This document shows positions 45,798-57,683 of a stretch of 64,000 nucleotides of DNA, piece after piece. This stretch comes from Cephalopachus bancanus (taxonomy: Eukaryota; Chordata; Mammalia; Primates; Tarsiidae). Position 1 is the stretch's first letter. The number at the start of each line of letters is the position of its first letter. The stretch spans positions 3,534,001 through 3,598,000 of the forward strand of contig JAPVLO010000059.1 of assembly GCA_027257055.1 (NCBI GenBank). Reading direction: 5' to 3'. Both the position numbers and the translations under genes were made by a program. Below the pieces are notes generated by a model. The model was given only the letters and a program-made list of their open reading frames with translations, searched no databases and had not been told where the DNA came from.

Positions 45798-47640
45798 TTT
45801 CATATAAATAAAACATAGTTAACTCTGAAATAATTGTCATTTCACAGGAGGGTACACAGATAGTACAGAGAAGCCTCATATAACCTTTTTCTTGTTTTCT
45901 CCAGTGGTTTCATCTTATGTAATTATAGTACAGTATTGGAAAATTTTGACAATGGCATAATATATGTATATAGTTCTTTGACAGTTTATTCTATGTGTTG
46001 TGTAACCCCTGCTGAAGTCAGTATAACAGAACAATGCCATGCCCACAAATATTTCTCTCATTTTACCACTTTATAATCATGCACACCCCTATCCCTAATA
46101 TCTCCAAATAATGGCATTCACTAATCTGTCTTACATCTCTATCACTTTGTGATTTTGAGAATGTTATATACATAGACTCATATGCTATGTAACCCTTTGA
46201 GGTGACTTTTTAAACTCAGCATAATACCTATAATCTTCATACAAAGTTGTTGGGTGCATCCATAGTTTGCTTGGCCATATTGTAGAGTAGTATTCTACTT
46301 AGATGTTCCACAGTTTGTTCAACTTTTCACCTTTTCAGGGAGGTGTTGGTTGTTTTCAGTTCTTGGCAGCTACAAAGTCAATTATTAACATTGTGTACAG
46401 GTTTTGGGTGGACATAATTTTTCACTCTCGTGGGATAAATGTCCAAGAGTACAGTTGTAGGGGCATATGGTAAGTGTATGTTTAGTTTTTTTTAAAAAAA
46501 GAAACTGCCTAACTCTTTTCTATGGTACTGTAATCATTCCATACTCCTACCGGCAGTGCATGAGAGATCCAGTTTTCTACAGCCTCCTAACCCCCTAACT
46601 TTTGGTGTTGTTGCTCTTTATTATTTTAGCTATTCTGATAGGTGTGTAGGTGATATGGTATTGTGGCCCCCATTTGCACTTACCTGATGGCTAATGATGT
46701 TGAATACCCTTTTGTGTGCTCATTTGCTAACCTCTCTTTGTGTCACTTGTCCACCTTATGTTTTTTTTTTTGTTTTTTTTTGAGTTGGAGTCTCACTCTG
46801 TCACCCAGACTGGAGTGCAGTGGCCCCTCCTGGCCACCGCAGCCTCCACCTGCTGGCTCCGGCGATCCTTCCGCCTCAGCCTTCCAAGTAGCCGGAATTA
46901 CAGGCATGCGCAACCACATCCGGCTGATTTTTTGATTTATTGTAGGGATGAGTTCTTGCTGTCCAGGTGGGTCTCGAACCTGCGGGCTCAGGCAATCCAC
47001 TCACCTCAGCCTCCCAAAGGCGGGGTATTACAGGCTGAGCCACCGAGCCCGGCTTATTTTTTTTTTTAACTGTTGGGTTTTGAGAGTTCTATCTACACTT
47101 GAGATAGTAGTCCCCCATCAGATATGTGGTTTGCAAAGATATTTTTCCAGTCTGGAGCCTGTCTCCTCATCCTTTTACCAAAGCCCTTTAAAAACATGAG
47201 TTTTTACTTTGAATAAAATCCAATGTATTAATTTCTTCTCTTCTGATCATGCTTTTGTTGTCACATCTAAAAAACTCTTCACCAAGCTCCAGGTCCAGAA
47301 GATTTTCTGTTGTGCCATCTCTTAAAGTTTCATATTGCAGCCCATTTTAAGTTAATTTTTGTGTAAGTTGTGAGATTTAGGTTGAGATTTCGTTTTTTTT
47401 TTAAACCCGTGGCTATCCAATTGCTCCAGTACCATTTGTAGAAAAGGTGATTCCTTGCTCCATTGAATTACTTTTGCACTTTTGTCAAAAATCAGTTGAC
47501 CATATTCTGTGGGTCTGCTTCTTTATTCTGATTCATGATATGTGTCTCTTTGCCTATATCACACGATCTCGATTACATTAGCTATATAACAAGTCTTGAA
47601 TTTGGATAGTGTGATTCTGCCCACTCTGTTATTCCTTTCT
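45798..47640 (-). mobile_element. L1M LINE 3' portion, split by an Alu
   Basis: Reverse complement of an old L1: 3' UTR first ('cctcatataacctttttct', 'gtaattatagtacagtattg'), then the end of ORF2 ('ggtaagtgtatgtttag', 'gatggctaatgatgttgaat', 'ccatcagatatgtggtttgc', 'gttgaccatattctgtggg'). It is full of stops and indels. The Alu at 46761-47053 interrupts it. Confidence 0.85.
46761..47053 (-). mobile_element. Alu SINE, youngest lineage-specific subtype, nested in L1
   Basis: Same subtype as 14.7, 29.8 and 36.3 kb ('cttgctgtccaggtggg', 'aaaggcgggg'-type head). The L1 reads on across it from 'ccaccttatg' to 'aactgttgggtttt'. Poly-T is interrupted by one G. Confidence 0.96.
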
Positions 47641-49634
47641 GATGGTATTCTCTTTTGAAGACTTGATTCCCTACCTCTACTCCATTTTTGTTGTTGTTGT
47701 TGCTTGGAATGACCACTGTGTTCAGTGCAAATGACTGCAGTGCTCCTTGAGAAGTCCTTACTTTCATGTGACACATTTTATCCTCAGGGAAAATTCCAAT
47801 GAATTGCTAATATCAGCTTATCATCTGTTTTATTCTTTTCCCAGAATCCAATTTTTAGCTGGATTGAGAGGGCAAGGCTGGCTCAGCAGGAGAATGCTCT
47901 GATCCTCAGTCCTATCTGCCTTAGGTTTAGGATGGGTGTCAGCAGTGCTGGTTTTTTGCCTTGCTGATGTGAAAAAATGTTGAGTGTGAGCTGGAGAAGA
48001 GTCAGAAGTTTCTGACTGGCTGAGATGGGTGGTGGAGAACAAGCTTTCCCCACGCGTATAATCTAACCTCTCTAGTTTATATTTTTCCAATGAATCATCA
48101 TACTCTATGACCTTGTGACATAAATCTGCACAGAGCTGCAGTTCTTATCTTTAGACTTCAGTCAAGTTTCATTACTGTGGTTTATGTGTAGGGCTTTGTT
48201 TTTGGACATCAGCTTATCCTGTCTACTTGCTTACCATCTCTTTCAAGTGAAAGGGTCTCCTGATTTATGATTTGGTTGGATCCTTTTCATCATGGATAGA
48301 GATGTTTATGGGTTAGTGGTTGAAAACATAAGGGATTTGATTATTAGAGTATATATAGAAAAATTGAGTTAATTTGGGGGGAATGCAGTATCAAATCTGG
48401 CTTTTGTTGAGAATTTTTATAATGCAAATATACTGCATTTTTTTGTGTTAAATGAATAACACAAAAAACTGCTAAATATAATTGTAAGTAGGTACTTTGC
48501 TACCTAGGACATACAAGGTACCCACAAAGCTATTTTATAATCCATTAAACACGGCTGCTAGAATTATATCTCTTCCAGTGCATGCCCCTAAAGTGCCTGT
48601 TTTGATGCCTAAAATTTCACCATTAAGAATTATTATTATTGTATTTTTGTTTACATCCACAGATATCTTCTATATTAGATAGAGAGTTTCTCTGAGCTTA
48701 TGATTTGTTAAGCTGTTCCTACTCATTACAATTGAGCTATTGAATTTAATTTTGATCTTCTGTGGCTTTTTTTGAGTGCAATAGTTTCAACTGAAGAAAC
48801 GAAGAGGGATTGGCCTAGAGCCCAAGTTGTTTGGGAGTGTGGTTAAGTCATTGCAGTTTAAAATCATAATTCTTACAAAATTAAAAACATGGGTTTTCTA
48901 CAAACAAAATACATGTCAAACTCAAGTCAGTCATAAGGCAAGAAATAATATGGTGTAGCATATTGCAAGGATATTTGAGGAACTGAGTATTCTTAGACTA
49001 AAAAGGAATGCCAGACTATGATTGTTAGGTTAGAGCCAGCACTAGTTAATGTCCTACCAGAGTAATAAAACTGTATGTAACCTATTTTTTTCCCTTCAAA
49101 TTGGTCATAAATCTACAGGTTAATGTGTAACTTCACCAAGCCTTACCTTTAATCATAGTGAATATCGAGCCAAACAGTGGTATGTTCTCCTAGGTGATTA
49201 AGTCATTTTGTGGTGAGTTTGTAAAATTCCTCACCAACATGACACTGAGAGGCCATGCTGCATTCTCCTTTACTTATTTCCAATTTTGTATAATATTTCT
49301 CCTCAGCAGTTTGTGAAGCTTCATGTCTACTGACCATGCCTGTGTTTTATCTTCTTTGCAGTTTTGCTTTTGGCTGGTACTAAAGGTTGGTCTACCAGTC
49401 TGCAAAGTGAAGCACTATACAAGTTTGTAGTTGAACCATTTGTGATATTTTTATTGCTTTTCTTATCTATTGCCATTTGATACCTTCAGTTCCATTTCCA
49501 TCCCCATTTCTTTCTTTCATCCTGCTAGGGCGTATTTAACCCTCTCAAATGTGCTTAGTATGCTGGCAAAGAAGAACAGGTTAATGGAGAAGACTGAATT
49601 ACAGAGTCCTGAAGGATTTATTTTTTTACTGTCT
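47641..49634. other. Unique AT-rich DNA
   Basis: About 2 kb with no repeat recognised beyond a short GTT run near 47689-47702. No coding signal. Confidence 0.4.
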
Positions 49635-49800
49635 TGGGCTTGGAGTTAGGTGGACGCGCCTCTTCACAGACCTCTGTGACCTTGAGCAAGTCAGTTAACC
49701 TCTCTGAATCTCCATTTTGCTAACCTAAAGTGGACTGACCGCTGGTGCTGATTTTGAAGGGATATTGTAAGGGGTAAAGGGATTAAAATTTAGGATTTCC
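49635..49800 (+). mobile_element. MIR SINE
   Basis: 'ggcttggagttaggtggac', 'gtgaccttgagcaagtcagt', 'taacctctctgaatctccat' match the MIR core. Confidence 0.75.
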
Positions 49801-50145
49801 AAATGGTGCCTAGCCATCTTAATTAAGATGATCTCTGACTAAGAACTGTGGATCATTATTACTTTGTATCTTGTTATTTTTACATCCTGGGTACTCTAGA
49901 AGATTTGCAAACCCATATGCTTAAAGGACCAGGGAGGTACCCTATAAGTAACTGAGGGGGCTTACAAAATTAAGCACAGGAGCAGGACAACTAGCAATTA
50001 ATTCCTGGCATTGCAGCTGGAAGAATAGTGATTGGTAGGGGCATTGATGAATGGGAGAGCATTTTTACAGTAAGTGGAGGTGGCCCACAACTGTGCATCT
50101 GAGCCATTAGTTTCCAGGTGGTTCAGTATGAGTTGATAGTTAAGA

Positions 50146-50440
50146 TTTTTTTTGAGTTGGAGTCTCATTCTGTCGCCCAGGCTGGAGTGCAGTGGCACAC
50201 TCAGAGCCACCCCAGTGTCTACCTGCTGGGCTCTGGTGATCCTTCCACTTCAGGCTTCCAAGTAGCCAGAACTACAGGCGCACTACCATGCCCAGCTAAT
50301 TTTTTTTTTTTTTTGATTTATTGTAGAGATGAGGTCTCATCAAGTTGCCCAGACTGGTCTCGAACCCGCGGGCTCAGGCAATCCACTCGCCTCGGCCTCC
50401 CAAAGTGCTGGGATTACAGACTGAGCCACCAAGCCTGACC
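50146..50440 (-). mobile_element. Alu SINE, lineage-specific
   Basis: Full dimer with target duplication tagttaagattttt before and after (from about 50442). The linker has an extra T run. B-box region has gaacccgcgggct, but the opposite side is mutated (agactggtc). Confidence 0.96.
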
Positions 50441-50633
50441 AGTAGTTAAGATTTTTAAGAGAAGACTAAAGTCTGAATTGTCATGCATTTTTTCCTCCTT
50501 TATAAAGGTTGGCATCCGATTGACTCTCCTCATGCTACATTGTGTGTGTATGTATACATGGATACATGTGCCCCCAAAATGTGTACACATTTTAAGAGAT
50601 GTTATCTATGCATTGCTTTTCTTTTTTTTTTTT

Positions 50634-51110
50634 AATCTGGTAAGAGTTTAATATCCAGAATATGTAAACACCTACAGCTCCATAACAAAGATACAATACA
50701 ATCAATTTATTTATTTACTTTTACTTTAAACCTAAAGGTTCAATTTGTTAGCTCATTTATCATCTTTTTTAAAAAAAATTTTAATTATAAAGATGTGGGG
50801 TACAATTCAGGGTTAGGTATACAAACATTGATTATGCAGGTACCCTTGTTGATGAGGTATGTCCCTCCCTCCCCTAGCAGTTTCCCTCAACTGCCAATCC
50901 CACTCTCCCTTTCCTGACAGTTTCCCATTACTGCCAAATGCTTTCTTATAGTACAATACAATTTAAAAATGGACAGAGGACTTAAATAGATATTTCTCCA
51001 AAGAAGATATACGGTGGGCAATACAATTATGCAAAGATGCTCAACTTCATCGATCACTAGTGAAATGCAAATCAAAACCATGGTCATACTACTTCACACA
51101 TACTGAATAC
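50634..51110 (+). mobile_element. L1 ORF2 sequence with a nested second L1 piece
   Basis: Sense L1 ORF2 motifs: 'gtttaatatccagaatatgt', 'aaaaatggacagaggactta', 'aaatgcaaatcaaaaccatg'. Between two acaatacaat copies (50694-50703 and about 50952-50961) sits an unrelated 250-base piece in reverse orientation that looks like a primate L1 3' end ('gtacccttgttgatgaggt'). The duplicated acaatacaat is its target duplication. Confidence 0.7.
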
Positions 51111-51111
51111 C

Positions 51112-51231
51112 TTTTTTTTTTTGAGATGGATCTCACTCTCTCACCAGGCTGAAGTGTAGTGCAATCATAGCTAACTGCAGCTTCAAACTCCTTCAAACTT
51201 AATTGATCCTCCCACCTCAGTCTTCCCAGTA
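51112..51231 (-). mobile_element. AluJ right-arm fragment
   Basis: Poly-T, then 'gagatggatctcactctct', then a right-arm sequence with a small 'ccttcaaact' duplication, ending inside the arm at the right end of the chimeric insert. Confidence 0.8.
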
Positions 51232-51714
51232 TATGCATTGCTTTTCAAAGTTGAATTGAATTATGGTAGCAATGTGTAGTATGATGTTTGCTCAAGCATG
51301 CTTCTGTCATTTTCTTTGACTGTCCTGCCTGTCACATGGTGATGCTGGCATTTATTTGATTAAACTCCATCTTTTGAGCAAACACCATACATAAAATATT
51401 ACACTGCTTTTGGCACCCCGTATGTATATAGTTGACCCATTTGTCACATTTGCTCTAGGTTGATTTAGATTACTCAACAGAAAGGTAAACTGTTTTAATT
51501 TAGATCATGGTAGACCTTGAAATGACCATAGCAGTCAGACAGGGTAGTAGGTTTGGGCAAAGTCACATGACCTGTTAGTGGTGGTAATTTTAATGTTTAT
51601 GGAAATGAGATTTACTTTTAGACATCATTGAATTTTGGGGATTATAAGGCTTAACACATAATCATTTTTGAATGACTTGCCATGCACTTGAAAAGTAAGT
51701 AAGCCTATTGATTA

Positions 51715-51912
51715 TTGGAGTAAAGGAGGGGAGGAAATATGCCAAAATGTGAACAGTGGTTATGATTATTTTTATTTTCTTGTTTATGCCTTTTATGTAC
51801 TCTCTTGTCTATTTTATGTACTCTGCTTATTAATGTAATTCACCTAATGTGCTTCTATAATGAATATTTATTGCCTTTATTATCAGAAAAAACAATAAAT
51901 GCTATTAAAAAA
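51715..51912 (+). mobile_element. L1M-type 3' UTR fragment
   Basis: 'gaggaaatatgccaaaatgt', 'gaacagtggttatgattatt', then an end like 'tatcagaaaaaacaataaa' match the tail of old L1s in sense. Confidence 0.6.
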
Positions 51913-54131
51913 GAATTTATCATGGAAATGCCTAAATGTGTGATAATATGATGATTTCATTTGCTCCTGGAAAGTGATGGCGCATCTTATTTTGCAACTC
52001 AGATATATTTAGACGGGTCTTCCTTAGGCCTGTGGTGATTTATTTGATGGAAGGGTTTGTGACCACCACGGGGCAAGTAAGTTGCTGGTCCCATTCCTGG
52101 GCAGCTTGCCTGTCAGGGATGCCGTCTGTGTTGGCAGAGCCAGGGGCTTGTCCTGCTGGGCTGGAGCCCACCAACTGTTGCAGCTACAGCGCCTCAGCTG
52201 TTGTGCTTTTACACTAACTGTTATTAGCCAGGCAGACCTTTATGACTCAAACCAGGCCACATCTGTTGTGAGTCCTGTGACCTTCAAAACCCAGACCAGA
52301 AAGAAATGGAAAACATATTCTTTATCTCCAGGTTTTCTGCGAACACATCATCTCAGAGAGATTCTTGAAGAATATTTTTCTAAACTTACTTTGTAAAAGA
52401 TTTTCATTTTCTTCATCTTCCATGAGGAGTGGATTTACACTGTTAATGATTTAAGCACATAAGTGTTGCTCAGAAAATAGTTTGTTGACCACTTGTGTCT
52501 GATCCCAGGAGTGTGTTAAAAATGTTCTTCTGGAGCCTCAAAACAGTCCAGTAAAATCATGATCTGAGGGGTGCATCCTCCGTCAACATTGTAGCTCATT
52601 GCACTCGGAGACGTCTCATGGATCACCTTGTAGCAACTCGACCACACTTTTTTATGAAATAGTGAAAAACAGATCACTTCATATTAAATACTGTAGTAGT
52701 GCTAGAACCATTTTATTGTCATGACATTTGGCTTAAAATGGAATTTTGGACATTGAGTAACTTATGACAAGAAATAAAATTTTGTATCTTATATTTTTTT
52801 GACATGTGGTAACATGTGAAACAGTCACTGACATGCGTTGCAAGTTCATTGGTGCGTGTTGTGCAGTAGTAATTTGTTTGACGTCTTCCACTTGGTGGTT
52901 TTTTTTTTTATATTCGAGCAGCCAGTGCAGTCTCGTTTTTTTCTTCCCACATTAATATGTAGTTTATTGTCCAGTCTGTGCATCACTGTGGAAGCATTTC
53001 ACACATTTTCTTTCTATATAATGCCAGCTGATTTTTAAAATGTATATTTCAGTATATATTCCATCTCTTTATTTACTTTTTTTTTGCAGTTTGAATGGAA
53101 AACTTTGAGGAAATATTTTTGAACAATTTTCACTGGCATGAGTTTATCCTATATAGTCATTAGCAATCTTTTGATGTCCCCTGAGAGAGGACATGTAAGT
53201 GGTTTGCTAGATTTACAGTATCCCCTTAGAGGGGACATCCAAGTGCAAAGGGTTGAACCAGTTTTTTGGTCATATGGGGCTGTGTGCCCAAGGGGGCATT
53301 CAGTATTAGAAAGACAGGCATGAAGTCAGAAAGCCCCACTAAAAGGAGGGAGCATATAGTGAGTGGGCACCCCTAGGAATGCCTAGAGTTCTTAGAAAGT
53401 GGGCTTCTGTTAATTTATTACATTATTGTAAAAGTGTACAATTTAGGGAAAGGTTCTAAAATCCTGTTATCTGTAAAGTGTTTGTGGTTGTTGCAAGAAG
53501 GGAACTATGTTTCCAGACAAAACATTGATTCATTTGGTTATGCTTTTCAGAAATAGTAATGTCTAAAATGCAGTCTTCCACTTCTCTGTATATGCTATGT
53601 GCTCCCTCTTTTCTTTCAGAAAAACTGCTGAACACTGTGCTACTGTTTCTGTATTCTTCAATGCCAAGCCAAGGTGTTAGGCCTCCTGATGGATTTATGA
53701 GCCTTACATTTCCATTGCTAAAGCAGTGAATAGACCAAGGAACAATTTGGCTCCATAAAAGTCCTTTTCTCCCCCATTGAGTTAACTGTCTCTTGAATAG
53801 AAGAAGGAAAAATAGAAGAAGTGGAGTTCCCGTCATTTGTGGGGGATAGGGTAGGTAGAGATTTGAAGAAGGATGGGGAATGACTAGTTTTGGTCTTAGG
53901 GGCAAGACACTAGAAGGAAGCATGGCATGAAAGACCCAGAAGCTGACTTTCACAGTCTCCATGAGGATATGCAAAAGCAATGCATTTCAGATGTTTTAGG
54001 TGGAGGAAATTTCTTTCCTCCCCTTCTTTTCCAGCTTTTGTCTAGTGTGCCATTGTCCAATAAAATGTAATGGTGAGCCGCGCGGGTACTTTTAACTTTT
54101 GTACTGGCAACCATAAAAAGTAAAAAGAAGG
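51913..54131. other. Unique DNA with a hairpin-forming inverted repeat and a 174-codon frame
   Basis: gatgtcccct (53173-53182) pairs with aggggacatc (53230-53239). The longest non-repeat open frame of the window (53456-53980, minus) also lies here; it has no recognisable domain or splice context. The rest is AT-rich and unrecognised. Confidence 0.45.
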
Positions 54132-54430
54132 TCTGGCGCAGGGGCAGTGGCTCATGCCTGTAATCCAGCATGTAGGGAGGCTGAGGCAAGAGGATTGCAT
54201 GAACCCAGGAGTTCAGGACCAACCTATGCAACATAGTGAGACCTCATCTCTATGAAAAATAAAAAAATTTAGCCAGGCATGGTGGTGCATGCCTTGTAGT
54301 TTCAGCTACTTTGGAGGCTGAGGCTGAAAGATGGTCTGAGCTCAGGAAGTTGAGGCAGTGGTGAGCTGTGATCATGCCTCTGCACTCTAGCCTAGGTGAC
54401 AGAGTGAGACTCCAATTACAAAAAAATAAA
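54132..54430 (+). mobile_element. AluJo-like SINE
   Basis: Plus-strand dimer with the older forms throughout (ctcatgcctgtaatcc, gagttcaggaccaacctatg in pieces, gtgagctgtgatcatgc). It lacks all lineage-specific changes and is the oldest full Alu here. Confidence 0.93.
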
Positions 54431-55164
54431 AGGAAACAGATGAAATTAACTTGAATAATTTATATAGTCCTGTACATCCAAAGTATTATTTTAACACTGA
54501 ATCAAAATAACACATGTTAATGAGATATTGTGCATTCTTTTTTGTTTGTTTGTTTTTGTAGTATATATTTGTAATCCTTTGTTAGCTAGGGGCTCCTGCA
54601 TTGGACAGCACAGTTTGAAAAACTTCTTCTTATCCTCACTTCTCAGTTAAAATGTGAACGTATGCCCGTGTGGATCATTCTCCTTTTCTGTTTTAAAGAA
54701 ATTGAATTGTTTTCTCAGCAGTTAGTTGATGTTAGCATAATGCCTTCCTGTGTAGGCTGTAGTGTTAGAATTCTCTTTGCAAGCCTTGTAATAATTTTCA
54801 GGAATTACCACTTTTATTATAGTATTTTTAGGGCAACTGGAGAGTTTTTACAGCGTGAAATCTCCTAAAAAGACAATCAAAACCATATTGTGTTTCTTCT
54901 GGGATGCAATATTGGGCATCTACCTAGTGGGGTTTTTGAGACAGAATATGTAAAATTAGAATTGTCCAGGAGATTCCTGGTTCAAAGGTCACTTTGTATT
55001 ATCTCAGATGTAGTGTATATTGATATTTATGTTTGGGTCTTTATACTGTCTCTCTATATAGTTATAAACAAAATATTCATCATTTATTCCATGTCGCAGC
55101 CCCTCCGACTTCATAGGGGATTCTTGGTAGATCTTCATTTTCTTTCCTCTTTCTGACTAGTGTG
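54431..55164. other. Unique DNA
   Basis: Nothing recognised except a short TTTG run near 54541. Frames of 68 and 88 codons at 54662-55156 are hydrophobic because the strand is T-rich. Confidence 0.4.
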
Positions 55165-55400
55165 TCTGGGTTTGAATTCCTTTTTTTCCTTTCTCTGTCA
55201 TGTACAGTGTGACTTTGGCAAGGTATTTAACCCTCCTGTGCCTTGGTTGCCTGGTTTTAAAAAAATGGGAGTGGTGAGAGAATTTGCCCCTCAAAGTTCT
55301 GGTGGATGCTAGGTGAGACAATCCAGTTAAGGAGCCCAGGACAGTGCCTCCCGGTTCATAATTGCTAGAGGAATATTAGCTAGCACCAGCATCTTTGTTC
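55165..55400 (+). mobile_element. MIR SINE
   Basis: 'tgggtttgaattcc', 'gtgactttggcaaggtattt', 'aaccctcctgtgccttgg', 'ggacagtgcctcccgg' follow MIR order. Confidence 0.65.
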
Positions 55401-57351
55401 ATTCTCTTTGATCATTTTAGCAGCTAAAGAAGCACAGGAGAAATTTTAGGAATGGATGTATTTCTTTGATATTTATATGGAGCCTTAAAAAAAAATTCTC
55501 CGTCCCCAAACACATATTATAAATCTTTGGTTCTGCTACAATATCTTTAGTTTCCCCATTCCCTCTAAGGTTTCATCCTGGGATTGAGCATCTCTTCACT
55601 TGGGTAAATTATTTTAATAAGTACTCTCTGGTTAGAGCATCACTATTAAAGAGAAAAGCCGTACATGCATTTACAAAGTGTTCTTTTTTCCCCCTGAAAC
55701 ATTAGTGTCTGAATAAATAAACCTTAGATATCATGTATGATTTCTGTGACACTAAACTCTGCAAACTTTTTTTTCTGTAGTTTTTGGTTCCATTGTGTTA
55801 AATATCAAAGACTAGATTAGCCAGAACATGAGTGGACTGGCATGAAAGAAAAACCTGTGGTTTCCATTTACTGCTAATACTATCTATTTCTCTCACCTTT
55901 TCATTTTTAATACTCACTCACTGATTATGCAGAGGTGATATTTAAGAGAAAATCTGTTTAATAAACCTTTGCAAGTAATATATAAAGGAGTGTTTATTTT
56001 TCTGAATTCACTAGGATTTCTGTAATCTACAGTTCTGTGGTTTTGGCACCTGGGTTGTCCCAGCTTGTTCCAGAGTATTTCACAGCATATGCTTCATCTT
56101 TCTCATTTGCTGTCTAAAAAATCAAAGGACAATTTGTTTCATTCAATTTTGCCTGTTAGAGAAGCCCCCGAAGATATAAAATTTCCTTTCAACATCAGCG
56201 TATTTATTGAAAAATAAATAAAGGAAACTTTATTCTCCTTCCTATCCCAAGTTTGATTGACTGCATTGCAGAGTGATGAAAGGATTTAAATTCAAAGTTG
56301 AAAAGTCTCCTTGAAATTGATTTCACTCAACTTCTTGTATACAAATAGATTTTGAGAGGGGGAAAAAGAAATATTGAACTGAAACGTTCAATTTCGGATC
56401 TGAGTTTTGTAAAGTCGTAAAGCTACTTTTTCATTTGATGCTTCAAATAGGTCCTGTAGTATAATTGGTCAGAGCCAGAGAAGGTTCTAGAAAAAGCACA
56501 ACCAAAAAAAGCAAAGGAAGCAAACCCTGCTTTTTTAATAGCTGCAGTTTCTTCATCAGGAAACGACTTTGGTTAAATAGCTCTTTTTTTAAAGCAAAAA
56601 AAAAAAAAATTCCCATATAATTAATTTAAGAAATTGCTTTTAGAGCTATTTAAACAGACTTAGAGATAAGTGCTTTAGCCATCTTGATGTGATCTAGTGA
56701 AAATTTTTATGTGGTTAGAATTTTTTAAATTATATCATTTTATTTAAGATTGTAATAGCCCTTTTAAATTATTTTCCTTGAGACTTGTATTGTGTTATTT
56801 CAAGTTAATAACTCCTCTTCAAGCAAAGCAAGATGCAAGATATTTCTTCTGATGATTTCTTTCTGCAATTGAAGAGAACAAAGCCAACCTCACTCTTGCT
56901 GGAAAGGAAGCAAATCTAACACCTAATAAAAATGGAGATAACAAAAATGAATTTGTAACCCTGGGATATTCTGACTAACAACATTAAAGTGGTTGCCTGG
57001 GCAATACTAACCCCAATTCCTTGGGTTATTTTTTTTCTTTGAAGCGCCAGGGACAGGTCTACATTGAGTGAATCCAACAAAGCTGATCAGAGGTCTATTT
57101 TTCTGTGTTTGAGCGGGGAGAAAGCCCTGCAGACTTGGAATGAGGGACAGAGCATTATGTTTGATATTTGTCTCCCTACTAGCCACAAAGCATATCTGTC
57201 CTTGACTACATCTTCCTGATTTTAGACAATCCCTGCACAGTTGCTAAGTTCAGAATCTTTAACATGGTGCAGAGCTGAATTGCAATGGCTTTAATTTATT
57301 AATTAGCTTTACTTAGGACGCTCACTGTTATTCTATTTGCTCGCATCTATT
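55401..57351. other. Repeat-free AT-rich block
   Basis: About 2 kb without any recognised transposable element, in a window where Alus otherwise occur about every 2.5 kb. Composition is AT-rich and mixed. It could hold regulatory elements, but the sequence alone cannot show this. Confidence 0.4.
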
Positions 57352-57361
57352 TGTGGAAGAG

Positions 57362-57668
57362 TTTTTATTTTATTTTATTTTATTTTTTGAGTTGGAGTCT
57401 CACTCTTTCGCCCAGGCCGGAGTGCAGTGGCGGCTCCCGGCCACCGGAGCGGCAACCTGCTGGGCTCCGGTAATCCTTCCGCCTCAGCCTTCCAAGTAGC
57501 CGGAATTACAGGCACGCGCCACCACGCCCGGCTGATTTTTTTTTTTTTAATTGTAGAGATGAGATCTCGCCAAGTTGCCCACGTGGGTCTCGAACCTTCG
57601 GGCTCAGGCAATTCACTCACCTCGGCCTCCCAAGGCGCGGGATTATAGGCTGAGCCACGGAGTCTGGC
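57362..57668 (-). mobile_element. Alu SINE, lineage-specific
   Basis: Perfect 15-bp target duplication (tgtggaagagttttt) at 57352-57366 and 57669-57683. The tail is a TTTTA run. It mixes features of the two subtypes (ccggaattac with ctcgccaagttgccc; ccaaggcgcggg head), so it is an intermediate. Confidence 0.96.
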
Positions 57669-57683
57669 TGTGGAAGAGTTTTT

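Larger units (their letters stand above)
50622..51231 (-). mobile_element. Chimeric retro-insert: Alu piece plus antisense L1 with one poly-A end
   Basis: A perfect 15-bp target duplication (tatgcattgcttttc) lies at 50607-50621 and 51232-51246. Directly after the left copy is a poly-T (50622-50633), so the inserted RNA was minus-strand with its A tail there. Read as RNA, it starts in an AluJ right arm (51231 down to 51112), continues through antisense L1 ORF2 sequence (51110-50956), an L1 3' piece (about 50704-50952) and more antisense L1, then the A tail. It looks like the retrocopy of a readthrough transcript. Confidence 0.7.

Noticed and set aside
45798..47640. Possible L1 reverse transcriptase coding region
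   Set aside because: Reverse-strand ORF2 similarity is broken by many stops, indels and an Alu.
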